Of a stretch of DNA of 64,000 nt, positions 50,538 through 58,631 are shown piece after piece. The stretch spans positions 16,218 to 80,217 of the forward strand of contig JBLHJR010000003.1 in assembly GCA_047619205.1 (NCBI GenBank), given 5' to 3'. How positions within the stretch are numbered: the stretch's first letter is position 1; each line of letters begins with the position of its first letter. The notes under the pieces were generated by a model. The model was not told the DNA's origin, did no database searches, and saw only the letters and a program-made list of their open reading frames with translations. Source of the DNA: Endobugula sp047619205. Lineage in GTDB: Bacteria; Pseudomonadota; Gammaproteobacteria; Pseudomonadales; Cellvibrionaceae. Position numbers and translations under genes: made by a program.

Positions 50538-51903
50538 AATTATTGACAACAAAAATATCACTATCATTCTTATTGATGATGATAAAGATATTCGCATTAG
50601 TACTGCCGACCTACTCTCTACTCGCTTCAAAAGAATAGAAAGTTATAGCTCACCTAAAAAAGTATTACCAAAAATAAGCGCCGAGTTACCCGCCATTATT
50701 CTTACTGACTTACGTATGCCGGATGATGACGGCTTAGAATTTGCTCAAAAAGTAAACGCCATAGACCCTCATCTCCCCGTTATATTAATGACTGGCTATG
50801 GTGACATTTCTACTGCCGTTGATGCTATGAAGCATGGCGTTTACGACTTCATCGAAAAACCTCTTGATAGTGAACGCTTAATGGATGCCATTGAGCGCGC
50901 CATTGAAAAGCGCCGCCTCACCTTATCACTACCAGAAACACAGGAAAAGCTATCCTATCAATCTAATATAGACAGCAAACTCATTGGTCATGGCACTGCC
51001 ATGCAAAGCCTAAAGAAAAACATTATTGACTTTGCCCCCATGGACATCCCCATGGTCATCTATGGCGAAACCGGCACAGGCAAGGAATTAGTAGCTCATT
51101 GCTTACATGATTATAGCCCCAGACGAGAGCACGATTTTATCTTATTGAATTGCGCTGCCATTCCAGAAGAATTGGCCGAAGCTGAGCTATTTGGTTACGT
51201 CAAAGGTTCCTTTACCGATGCACCCTCCATGCATACAGGCAAGTTAGTACAAGCTGAAAACGGCACCCTTTTTCTTGACGAGATAGATAGCTTACCCCTG
51301 AGCACTCAAGCAAAACTGCTACTTGCCTTATCCAACAAAAGCATTACACCGATAGGCAGTAACGAACAGATACCCATTAATTGCCGAATAATATCTGCCA
51401 CGAAAGAAGAACTACGCAGCAATAAAAATTTCCGCCAAGATCTTTTCTTTAGCCTCCAAGTCGCAGAACTCCGTGTTCCTCCACTACGTCATCGCGAAGA
51501 AGACATTGTCGAACTCTTTAATCACTTCGTCATGCAACATTGTGATAATTTAAAAATCGAATACAAACCACTGAACAATGATTCGCGTAAAAAACTATTG
51601 ACCTATGAATGGCCAGGCAATATTAGAGAACTGATTAACATTGCTATTCGCTACGCATTAAAGAACTGCAATGACATTGATTACGCGATGAAAAATAATG
51701 AACTGGACGAATTCTACTCCAGCAGTGATCAATCATTAAAGGAACAAGTTGAAGCTTACGAAGAACTACTGATAAAGTTAAAACTAAGAGAACACAAAGG
51801 CAAGGTCTCTAAAGTATTAGACGAGTTGAAAATTGAACGCAGAACATTTAATCAGAAATTAAACCGTTATGGTATTAATACGGGAGATTATAAGGGACGC
51901 TGA
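50530..51903 (+). CDS. NtrC/DctD-type response regulator with a variant GAFTGA loop
   Basis: The protein has 457 residues: receiver (Asp60 in ILTDLRMPDDDG, Lys110 in FIEKPLD), AAA+ domain (Walker A YGETGTGKE about 178-186, Walker B GTLFLDEID), and a Fis-type helix-turn-helix end (KVSKVLDELKIERRTFNQKLNRYGI). The loop that normally contacts sigma-54 as GAFTGA reads GSFTDA (226-231), so two positions differ. Known variants with loop changes can lose sigma-54 activation, so the protein may be altered in that step or work with sigma-70; this is inference. It is paired with the upstream kinase. Confidence 0.88.
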   Translation: MDKIIDNKNITIILIDDDKDIRISTADLLSTRFKRIESYSSPKKVLPKISAELPAIILTDLRMPDDDGLEFAQKVNAIDPHLPVILMTGYGDISTAVDAMKHGVYDFIEKPLDSERLMDAIERAIEKRRLTLSLPETQEKLSYQSNIDSKLIGHGTAMQSLKKNIIDFAPMDIPMVIYGETGTGKELVAHCLHDYSPRREHDFILLNCAAIPEELAEAELFGYVKGSFTDAPSMHTGKLVQAENGTLFLDEIDSLPLSTQAKLLLALSNKSITPIGSNEQIPINCRIISATKEELRSNKNFRQDLFFSLQVAELRVPPLRHREEDIVELFNHFVMQHCDNLKIEYKPLNNDSRKKLLTYEWPGNIRELINIAIRYALKNCNDIDYAMKNNELDEFYSSSDQSLKEQVEAYEELLIKLKLREHKGKVSKVLDELKIERRTFNQKLNRYGINTGDYKGR

Positions 51904-51931
51904 AGCACAAATAGATATTTAAGCCATGCAC

Positions 51932-52519
51932 TTACGTATTATCACCAATAAATAGTAATTTATTCAAATCAGTCATTTTTTTCTGCATTAGCTCATCATC
52001 CTGCTCTATACGAGATAAGATATAAGCTCCTTGAACTTGGATGACGATCAAATCACTCAAGGCCTGCGCTGACAAAGCCAGCGTGATCAACTGTTGAGCT
52101 TGCGCCTGCTTGATATTGCGCTGTAAAAATTGTCGGATCGATGCTAAGTAGCCTAGCAAATGCTTTGCTATCTGCTCATTTTTAGCCGTATTTTCATAGA
52201 CAAACCGCCCCAAACGACAACCTTTTGCACCTCGCTGTCGCCGTGCAAGATATTGCTTAATTCGTGCAACTGGGTCCACATAAAGAGCTTCTATCTGTTC
52301 AATTTCGTCATCTACAGATTTTTTGATATTGGCCAATACGGTATCCATCAACGCAATTTTGCTTTTGAAGTGATAATAGAAACTACCCTGCCCCACACCA
52401 CTTCTATCATAGATAGCCTGCGGGCTAGTGGACTCAAAGCCGCCCTCCAAAAACAATGCCGTCGCTGCCTCTAGCAAACGGTCACGGCCAGAACCCTTTG
52501 CTATACGTTTTTTATTCAT
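51932..52519 (-). CDS. TetR family transcriptional repressor
   Basis: This regulator has about 195 residues with an N-terminal TetR helix-turn-helix: SGRDRLLEAATALFLEGGFESTSPQAIYDRSGVGQGSFYYHFKSKIAL. The start ATG 52519 is chosen because GAGAGG lies six bases ahead. A longer open frame to 52603 would run back through the operators and promoter and is unlikely. The ligand-binding half is not diagnostic. It is divergent from an EamA-type exporter gene, with two palindromes between them, so it most likely represses itself and that exporter. Confidence 0.9.
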   Translation of the reverse strand: MNKKRIAKGSGRDRLLEAATALFLEGGFESTSPQAIYDRSGVGQGSFYYHFKSKIALMDTVLANIKKSVDDEIEQIEALYVDPVARIKQYLARRQRGAKGCRLGRFVYENTAKNEQIAKHLLGYLASIRQFLQRNIKQAQAQQLITLALSAQALSDLIVIQVQGAYILSRIEQDDELMQKKMTDLNKLLFIGDNT

Positions 52520-52543
52520 AGTCATCCTCTCAGTATAAAGCAC

Positions 52544-52596
52544 TTGACACGATTGTACCAATAGGTACACAATCCATTTGTACCAACTAGTACAAA
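52544..52596. promoter_or_regulatory. two palindromic operators and a promoter between tetR-type and EamA genes
   Basis: Operator 1, TGTACCAATAGGTACA (52554-52569), is a perfect six-base palindrome with a four-base spacer. Operator 2, TTTGTAC-N6-GTACAAA (52577-52596), is a perfect seven-base palindrome. The centres are 25 bases apart. TTGACA at 52544-52549 with TACACA at 52566-52571 (16-base spacer) could be the promoter of the EamA gene; operator 1 lies inside it. Binding would block this promoter. Confidence 0.7.
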
Positions 52597-52623
52597 AAAG
52601 CATTAGAACCCCGGAGACTAGAC

Positions 52624-53505
52624 ATGCTAAACATTTCAGCCAATCAGCATTTAAGCAAGGTAGCCATCCCCTTTTTCTTTATCGTATTATATGGGTCAGG
52701 TTTTGTCGGCACTAAATATGGCCTAGAATACGCCAACCCATTAAGTTTTTTAACTACACGATTTTTATTTGCAGCGCTGATCCTCATCGTTATTGGTTTG
52801 ATTCTGTCAAAACCACATAAACATTCTATCCAAGAAATTACACATATCGCCGTTGCGGGTTTACTGACTGTTGGCGTGTTTTCTATTGGGGTATTTGTCT
52901 CTATTGACATGGGTTTATCGCCTTCCTTATCCGCTATGATTATTTCGCTACAGCCTATCCTAGTGGCCTTATTAGCCAGCAAAGTCGTTGGAGAAAAACT
53001 CAATCACAGACAATGGTTAGGCTTAGCTTTAGGCTTAATTGGCGTGTTGTTTGTTTTATCTAGAAATGTGGTACTTGACCAATTAGGCATACAATCTATT
53101 GCCATGTCAGTATTGGGATTATTAGGGTTAAGCCTTGGCAATCTATACCAAAAACGGTTTTGTAATGACATGAACCTCTTTATCGGTGGCGCAATTCAAT
53201 CAGCAAGCGCTGGCCTTGCCTGTACATTTCTACTAGTAGTCTTTAGTGAATATGAAACATTGTGGTCACTACATTATATCTATGCACTATCTTATATGAC
53301 CATAGGTGTTTCTATTGGGGCTCTCAGCCTACTCTACATCATGATTCGCTGCGGCTCCGTCAGTAAAGTCGCTAGTATTTTTTATCTAGTGCCTGTCGCA
53401 GCAGCATTTGTTTCTTATTTATTTTTTGATGAAAAGCTCAACGCTATCACGCTCATCGGGGTCGTCGTCGTGATGCTCGGAATTTCGTTAACCAATAAAG
53501 AATAA
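52624..53505 (+). CDS. EamA/DMT family membrane transporter
   Basis: This 293-residue drug/metabolite transporter has about ten membrane segments arranged as two EamA repeats. Visible features are FFFIVLYGSGFVGTKYGLEYANPLSFLTTRF, the helix SPSLSAMIISLQPILVALLA, and VASIFYLVPVAAAFVSYLFFDEKL in the second half. It is likely an exporter of a small organic compound or amino acid. It is controlled by the divergent TetR-type gene, whose operators overlap its promoter. CCGGAG upstream is a fair ribosome-binding site. Its stop directly touches the stop of the convergent TauE/SafE gene. Confidence 0.9.
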   Translation: MLNISANQHLSKVAIPFFFIVLYGSGFVGTKYGLEYANPLSFLTTRFLFAALILIVIGLILSKPHKHSIQEITHIAVAGLLTVGVFSIGVFVSIDMGLSPSLSAMIISLQPILVALLASKVVGEKLNHRQWLGLALGLIGVLFVLSRNVVLDQLGIQSIAMSVLGLLGLSLGNLYQKRFCNDMNLFIGGAIQSASAGLACTFLLVVFSEYETLWSLHYIYALSYMTIGVSIGALSLLYIMIRCGSVSKVASIFYLVPVAAAFVSYLFFDEKLNAITLIGVVVVMLGISLTNKE

Positions 53506-54222
53506 TTAGTGATAATGTATGTGCGCAGGCGTACTAGTGGATTGCGGATGATGGTCTCTATGCTTAACTGCATTAAATAGCGTCCATACGCCAAAGACAA
53601 TAATTAGCACCGCAAAGCCTTGCCGCACATGCACTTTTTTAACTAGCATCAATAAACGTTCCGCTAATAGACCACTCGCCATGACCGCCGGCAATGTACC
53701 CACAGCAAAAGCCAACATAATCAATACCGCATTGAAACTGTTAGTGGCGGTAGTCGCATATGCTAATGCGCTATAAATTAAGCCGCAGGGCAACCACCCC
53801 CAGATAAAACCTAAAAAGAATGCTTGGGGATAAGATTTCACCGGCAATAAAGTGCGACTTAATGGTTGTATATAGCGCCAAAGATGGCTACCTGCTTTTT
53901 CTAAATAAACTAAACCGCGCCACCAATTCGCTAAATATAAGCCCATAGCTATTAATAAAATACCGGCCACATAACGCATAAATTGCAACGCAAAATAATT
54001 TTGTAATTGATGAATTAGTTGATAGAACAGCCACGCAATCAATAAATAGCTAACAATACGCCCCACATTATAAGTCACGATAATCAAAAAACGCCGCACA
54101 TAATTTTCCACTGAAATCGACATGCTCAACGCGCCAATAATACCGCCACACATACCAATACAATGGGCTCCCCCTAACAAACCAATAAAAAAAGCAACAG
54201 TTAGAGTCGGCCAATCGATCAT
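53506..54222 (-). CDS. sulfite exporter TauE/SafE family membrane protein of the cco assembly cluster
   Basis: This 238-residue membrane protein has about six segments and the conserved GLLGGAHCIGMCGGIIGALSM start and FFLGFIWGWLPCGLIYSALAYA, with paired cysteines. It ends in a His-rich tail (HRDHHPQSTSTPAHIHYH), which may bind metal. Such genes regularly follow ccoS in proteobacteria. Despite the family name, a copper or cytochrome assembly role is often proposed; it is not shown by sequence. It overlaps the ccoS stop by one base. Confidence 0.88.
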   Translation of the reverse strand: MIDWPTLTVAFFIGLLGGAHCIGMCGGIIGALSMSISVENYVRRFLIIVTYNVGRIVSYLLIAWLFYQLIHQLQNYFALQFMRYVAGILLIAMGLYLANWWRGLVYLEKAGSHLWRYIQPLSRTLLPVKSYPQAFFLGFIWGWLPCGLIYSALAYATTATNSFNAVLIMLAFAVGTLPAVMASGLLAERLLMLVKKVHVRQGFAVLIIVFGVWTLFNAVKHRDHHPQSTSTPAHIHYH

Positions 54223-54437
54223 TACTTATTTTCTCCAGCTTCTTTAATTTTTTGATTTATAGCGTTATCTTTTATATGCAGCGTAGGCTTAGGTTTAAGC
54301 TCATCATCAAACAATATTCGCTGTGCTTCTGTATCAAGATCATCGTACTGGCCATTATTGATAGCCCAAAACAATAACTTAAGGGCAACGACAACAATGA
54401 CTAAAGCAAGGGGGATTAGTAGATAAAGGCTTTCCAT
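54222..54437 (-). CDS. ccoS: cbb3-type cytochrome oxidase assembly protein CcoS
   Basis: CcoS is a small single-pass membrane protein needed to put cofactors into cbb3 oxidase. The 71-residue protein has the typical start MESLYLLIPLALVIVVVALKLLFWAINNGQYDDLDTEAQRILFDDE, with the FWA..GQYDDLD signature right after the membrane segment. It lies between ccoI and the TauE/SafE gene on the minus strand. Confidence 0.95.
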   Translation of the reverse strand: MESLYLLIPLALVIVVVALKLLFWAINNGQYDDLDTEAQRILFDDELKPKPTLHIKDNAINQKIKEAGENK

Positions 54438-54469
54438 ATTTTTTCCATATTCATTTTATAAAATAAGTG

Positions 54470-54546
54470 AGACGTTAGATGTGAGACGCTTTAAAAGCTG
54501 AGTATAGCGAAGTAAAGCGTCTAACTTTTCACGTCTAACACCTAGG
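54470..54546. repeat. imperfect inverted repeat of GTCTCACGTCTAAC-type words
   Basis: AGTGAGACGTTAGATGTGAGACGCTTTA and TAAAGCGTCTAACTTTTCACGTCTAACACC pair imperfectly in the ccoI-ccoS gap. The same words recur near the ends of other genes: around 37810 (CACACGTCTCACC), around 39170-39196 (CATCTCACGTCTAACATCTCACC) and around 13053-13095 (GCGAGACAACG, CTAACATCTCAGC). It may help form a 3' hairpin after ccoI. Confidence 0.4.
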
Positions 54547-54559
54547 TCTCATGAAGAAG

Positions 54560-57097
54560 TCAATCATCGTTCTTTGCGTCAAGTTTACCCACACGCAATG
54601 CATTTAACACTACGATTAACGAGCTCAATGACATCCCGATAGCCGCCATGTAAGGTGGAATATGACCCGATGCTGCTAAGGGCAATGTCATCAAGTTATA
54701 CAGTAAAGCCCATGTAATATTTTGTCGCATAATTGCTTTACAATGATGCGCAAGTTTAATGGCACGAAGCAATGCGTTTAAATCGCCGTTTAACAACACG
54801 GCGTCCGCATGGGTGCGCGTGAAATCAGATGCTGTCTCCATCGCCACTGAGACATCTGCCCCCGCTAATACAGGGACATCATTAATACCATCCCCTACCA
54901 TTAATACGATCTGTTTTTCAGACGGTTGTTGAGACGGTTGCTGAGGTGATTGCTGTTGCTGCTGACGTAAATAATTTACTTTGTCTTCTGGTGTTGCACC
55001 CGCACGGTAGTCAATACCGCCTAACTGCGTCGCCATGTCGCTGACTACAAAAGCATTATCGCCACTTAATATTTCAACGTGAATATTTTTCTGCTGCAAA
55101 GCAGTGATAGCCTGCACAGCGGTTTTACGCAACGGATCGGATAACCGAATCCAAGCAATCGCCTGCACCTCTCTGGCTAATAATATCCATTGTCCTGCAG
55201 ATGGCAAGGTCGCATAGACATCACTAATAAAACTCGGTTTACCGAGGCTGTAATAATGATATTCCCCACCAAAATGGATCATTCCCTGCACGCCAGCACC
55301 CGTGATTATTTGGCGTTCAGTCGCCTGATAACGCCCAGTGTGTTCAGCGAAGGCCGCAGCAATAGGATGGGTTGAACCTTGTTCTAAGGCTGCCGCCATA
55401 GACAGCACATCCTCTTCTGATAAGGCGTCATCAACAATAATCACCTCGATCACTTTAGGCTTGCCGTAAGTTAGGGTGCCGGTTTTATCAAAAATAACAC
55501 GGTTAACCTGCGCCAGTGTTTCTATTACATGGCCTTTTACTATTAACAAACCACCCGCGCGCATAGCCGACAGTGTCGATGTCAACACAGTAGGTGTGGC
55601 TAGTGATAACGCACAGGGACAAGTCACTACCAAAACCGACAACGTAATCCATAAAGCAGCTTCTGGCTGGTAAAAATACCAAAAGGTGTAGACTCCACTA
55701 GCCGCCAACAATACTATTGCAACAAAGTAGCGTGCCACTTGGTTGGCAAGCTCCTGTATTTTTGGCTTATCTTGTTCTGCAAATGCGCTTAGCTTTTCAA
55801 TCGCTGACAGACGAGTCTGTTGATTGACCGCCGTTGCCTTGACCAATAAACTACCATCCGTATTCACCGTACCCGCAATAACCTCAGCACCTTGTTGCTT
55901 ATTAACAGGCTCTACTTCTCCTGTTAGCAAAGACTCAAGCACCGCACTAGCCCCTTCAATCACCTCACCATCACAGGGGATGGTATCCCCTGCCATAATC
56001 TGTACAAGATCACCGACCTGTAACTCTGCCAACACTACCATATCAATCTGCTGGTGATTTTGTTTATTCGCTCGCCGCGCTACCAGAGGTAATAATTGCG
56101 TGTAATGATTGGTCTGCTGATGGTTTTTATACCGAGTACGCATTTCAATATAACGTCCCAATAAAAGAAAAAAAGTAAACATTGAAACAGAATCAAAATA
56201 CACCTCACCGGAACCCGAAAAGGTTGCCCATGCACTCGCTAAATACGCCAAAACAATCGCCAACGAAACGGGTACATCCATGGTTAAGTGCGCTTGTCTT
56301 AGGCTTTTCCACGCAGCAGACCAAAAAGGTTGAGCACTAAAGAGGACTACCGGTGTAGCCACTAATAGACTCACCCAGCGTAACAAGGTCAACCACTGAG
56401 CCTCCATACCCTGCAAAGCACCCGCATATAGAGCAATCGCCACCATACCCACTTGCATCATGCCGAAGGCAGCTACCGCTAAGCGCATTAAGGCGAGACG
56501 CTGATTGCGCTTGCGTTGCTGCTGTTGCTGGTGTTGCGTTAAGGGTTGCGGGCGATAGCCAATATGCGCGAGGGATGACATTAACGTACTGAGTTTGGTT
56601 TTGCTGCGATCCCATTGCAACAAACATTGATGCGTCGAGGCATTAACACTGACCTTCAGCACACCCTCTTTTGAGTATAAGTGTTTTTCAATTAACCACA
56701 CGCAGGCTGCGCAGGTAATATCTTCCAGTAATAAATGCGCAGTGCTTTTATTGACCGACGCATGATTCTCGTGTTTGTCTTCGGTCTTCTTGTCACTCTT
56801 CTTTTCACTCTCATGATGCTCAACAAAGCCCGCTTGTATATCCTCACGATCATATAAACTAAACGAGTCTGCCATTTGCGTGGGGCGACGATTTAATTCT
56901 GAGCGGTATTGGTAAAATTGATCTAAGCCACCCTGATGAATCATCGTCGCTACTGCTTGACAACTAGGACAGCAAAATTCTCGGGGCTGTTGGGATATAA
57001 TTTGTGTGTGTGCCTGTGGATGAATAACCGGAAGGCCGCAATGATAGCAAGTGACAGACGTCGCTTGTGCTTGATTGTTATCGGCCATAGTATTCAT
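54560..57097 (-). CDS. ccoI: copper-translocating P-type ATPase CcoI (FixI)
   Basis: CcoI moves copper out of the cytoplasm for cbb3 oxidase assembly. The 845-residue protein has an N-terminal zinc-binding segment (VTCYHCGLPV..FCCPSCQAV), a heavy-metal domain with ITCAACVWLIEKHL, and eight membrane helices including CPC (VVTCPCALSLATP). DKTGTLT, HPIAAA and GDGINDVPVLAGADV follow. A Gln/Pro/Ser-rich loop (QQQQSPQQPSQQPSEK) interrupts the P-domain. It is in the ccoH-ccoI-ccoS set. Confidence 0.93.
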   Translation of the reverse strand: MNTMADNNQAQATSVTCYHCGLPVIHPQAHTQIISQQPREFCCPSCQAVATMIHQGGLDQFYQYRSELNRRPTQMADSFSLYDREDIQAGFVEHHESEKKSDKKTEDKHENHASVNKSTAHLLLEDITCAACVWLIEKHLYSKEGVLKVSVNASTHQCLLQWDRSKTKLSTLMSSLAHIGYRPQPLTQHQQQQQRKRNQRLALMRLAVAAFGMMQVGMVAIALYAGALQGMEAQWLTLLRWVSLLVATPVVLFSAQPFWSAAWKSLRQAHLTMDVPVSLAIVLAYLASAWATFSGSGEVYFDSVSMFTFFLLLGRYIEMRTRYKNHQQTNHYTQLLPLVARRANKQNHQQIDMVVLAELQVGDLVQIMAGDTIPCDGEVIEGASAVLESLLTGEVEPVNKQQGAEVIAGTVNTDGSLLVKATAVNQQTRLSAIEKLSAFAEQDKPKIQELANQVARYFVAIVLLAASGVYTFWYFYQPEAALWITLSVLVVTCPCALSLATPTVLTSTLSAMRAGGLLIVKGHVIETLAQVNRVIFDKTGTLTYGKPKVIEVIIVDDALSEEDVLSMAAALEQGSTHPIAAAFAEHTGRYQATERQIITGAGVQGMIHFGGEYHYYSLGKPSFISDVYATLPSAGQWILLAREVQAIAWIRLSDPLRKTAVQAITALQQKNIHVEILSGDNAFVVSDMATQLGGIDYRAGATPEDKVNYLRQQQQQSPQQPSQQPSEKQIVLMVGDGINDVPVLAGADVSVAMETASDFTRTHADAVLLNGDLNALLRAIKLAHHCKAIMRQNITWALLYNLMTLPLAASGHIPPYMAAIGMSLSSLIVVLNALRVGKLDAKNDD

Positions 57098-57164
57098 AAC
57101 AGCTGCTTATAAAAGCTAAAAATAGTAGTTCTTGATTTTAGGTGATCGCGGGTGACACGCTGAC

Positions 57165-57815
57165 TTACAACTTTACCGCCAAACGCGCCGAGCTTGTTTG
57201 CGCGAAATCAATTTCTCCGCGTAACCTCCACCGTTTGTTATCCTCTACTGACGAGCGATCAACACTAGCAGCAACATTCTGTGAAATGGGATGTAAACGT
57301 AAATACCAACGATAAGACAAGACGCGATCAAGCTCGACTTGATATTGTCCTTGAGCAATATGCTTAAGTTGAACTTGATGATCAAGCGCTTGATCTGATG
57401 GGTGACTGAATTCAAGCGTTAATAGATCCGGGAAAATTTTTTCTACACCCAGCTCTTCTACAGAACCCTCTTTTCCAGTACGCAAGGTCACCGTCAACTC
57501 AGCAATACTTTGATCGAACGCTATATCTGCTGTTAGCTGAAGCCGAGCAGCAGCCAAATCTTCATCAAGACGCATATTAATCATACGTCCCTCTTTATAA
57601 TAATTATCCACCACGCGATCATCCGCTCCAATCACCGCTAAGGAAATCGTAAAGCTAGAAACGATTACCACCACGATTAGGGGAGCTAAAATAAACCACG
57701 CCCAGAACTCCCGATACCATGGCCGGGGAACAAATGGTTTTGTCACTACTGCATGTGGGGATAATGTATCTGTAGTCTTCGATTGATTGGTCGATGGTTG
57801 CATTAACATTCTCAT
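57165..57815 (-). CDS. ccoH: CcoH/FixH family protein
   Basis: FixH/CcoH is a single-pass membrane protein needed for cbb3 oxidase assembly. This 216-residue protein has a cytoplasmic N-terminus, then PWYREFWAWFILAPLIVVVIVSSFTISLAV (about 33-62), and the conserved VVDNYYKEGRMINMRLDEDLAAARL. The rest is a periplasmic beta domain with SYRWYLRLHP. Length is somewhat above the usual 150-180. It heads ccoI and ccoS on the minus strand. The oxidase genes ccoNOPQ and ccoG are not in the window. Confidence 0.9.
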   Translation of the reverse strand: MRMLMQPSTNQSKTTDTLSPHAVVTKPFVPRPWYREFWAWFILAPLIVVVIVSSFTISLAVIGADDRVVDNYYKEGRMINMRLDEDLAAARLQLTADIAFDQSIAELTVTLRTGKEGSVEELGVEKIFPDLLTLEFSHPSDQALDHQVQLKHIAQGQYQVELDRVLSYRWYLRLHPISQNVAASVDRSSVEDNKRWRLRGEIDFAQTSSARLAVKL

Positions 57816-57890
57816 TAGCTAAGCAGCGATAAATTTATTACTGCATTAAATAGTCTCGCGGCATAAAAATTTGGCGTCGGCATTTATGCA

Positions 57891-58631
57891 TTAGTCCAAC
57901 CAAATAAGGTTAGCCATTCGGCCAGTCACACCCTCTCGACGATAAGAGAAAAAAAAATCTGGCTCAGAATAAGTACAATGTTTGGCCCCATAAATAGCGG
58001 ATACCCCCTCATGATTAAGCGTAGCTCGTGCAAGACCGTATAAATCTCCCATCCATTTGGAGGGCTCAATAGAAGGGATAAAATACTGCGCAAAAGAAGG
58101 GTTTTTTTGTACGAAAGCCACTCTCACCTCATCACCCACAATAAATGCTTGCTGACTAATAGCCGGCCCCAAATACGCCATGACTTGCTGCCCATCATCA
58201 AAATGCGCCAGCGTATTTTCTAACACTCCGTCCAGTAAACCCCTCCAACCCGCATGAGCAATAGCGACTTGATGGCCCTGTGGGTCACAAAAAAATACCG
58301 GTAAGCAATCGGCAGTCATAATACAACAGACTTGGCCAGTCTGACGACTAAAACAAGCATCTGCTTGCCAATCACTTTTAGTGAAAGGACGGATTAAAGG
58401 CAACTCAATGACCTTCGTACTATGCACCTGCTGCAGCCATGGAATCTGCCGCTGACCAATAGCATGAGCTAACTGTTGTCGATTGGCAATGACGGATGTA
58501 TCCGTATCACCCACATGATCACCTAAGTTAAAACTACTATAGGGCGCTAAACTCTGCCCTCCCATACGCAAGGTGTAACAAGCATTGACGTTGTTCGGAG
58601 CAGGCCAATCTAAATAGTGGATGTTATGCAT
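57891..58631 (-). CDS. pgeF: peptidoglycan editing factor PgeF (polyphenol oxidase/laccase-fold family)
   Basis: This 246-residue protein belongs to the YfiH/PgeF family, which removes wrongly placed L-serine from peptidoglycan precursors. Metal-site signatures are visible: QVHSTKVIEL, MTADCLPVFF, AIAHAGWRGLLDGVLEN and FFFSYRREGVTGRMA. The start overlaps the rluD stop by eight bases. The rluD-pgeF pair is a classic operon. Confidence 0.94.
   Translation of the reverse strand: MHNIHYLDWPAPNNVNACYTLRMGGQSLAPYSSFNLGDHVGDTDTSVIANRQQLAHAIGQRQIPWLQQVHSTKVIELPLIRPFTKSDWQADACFSRQTGQVCCIMTADCLPVFFCDPQGHQVAIAHAGWRGLLDGVLENTLAHFDDGQQVMAYLGPAISQQAFIVGDEVRVAFVQKNPSFAQYFIPSIEPSKWMGDLYGLARATLNHEGVSAIYGAKHCTYSEPDFFFSYRREGVTGRMANLIWLD

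Noticed and set aside
51932..52603. long form of the TetR-type protein (223 residues)
   Set aside because: The extra N-terminus (MLFCTSWYKWIVYLL...) is translated from the operators and promoter. ATG 52519 has a good ribosome-binding site and starts right before the DNA-binding domain.
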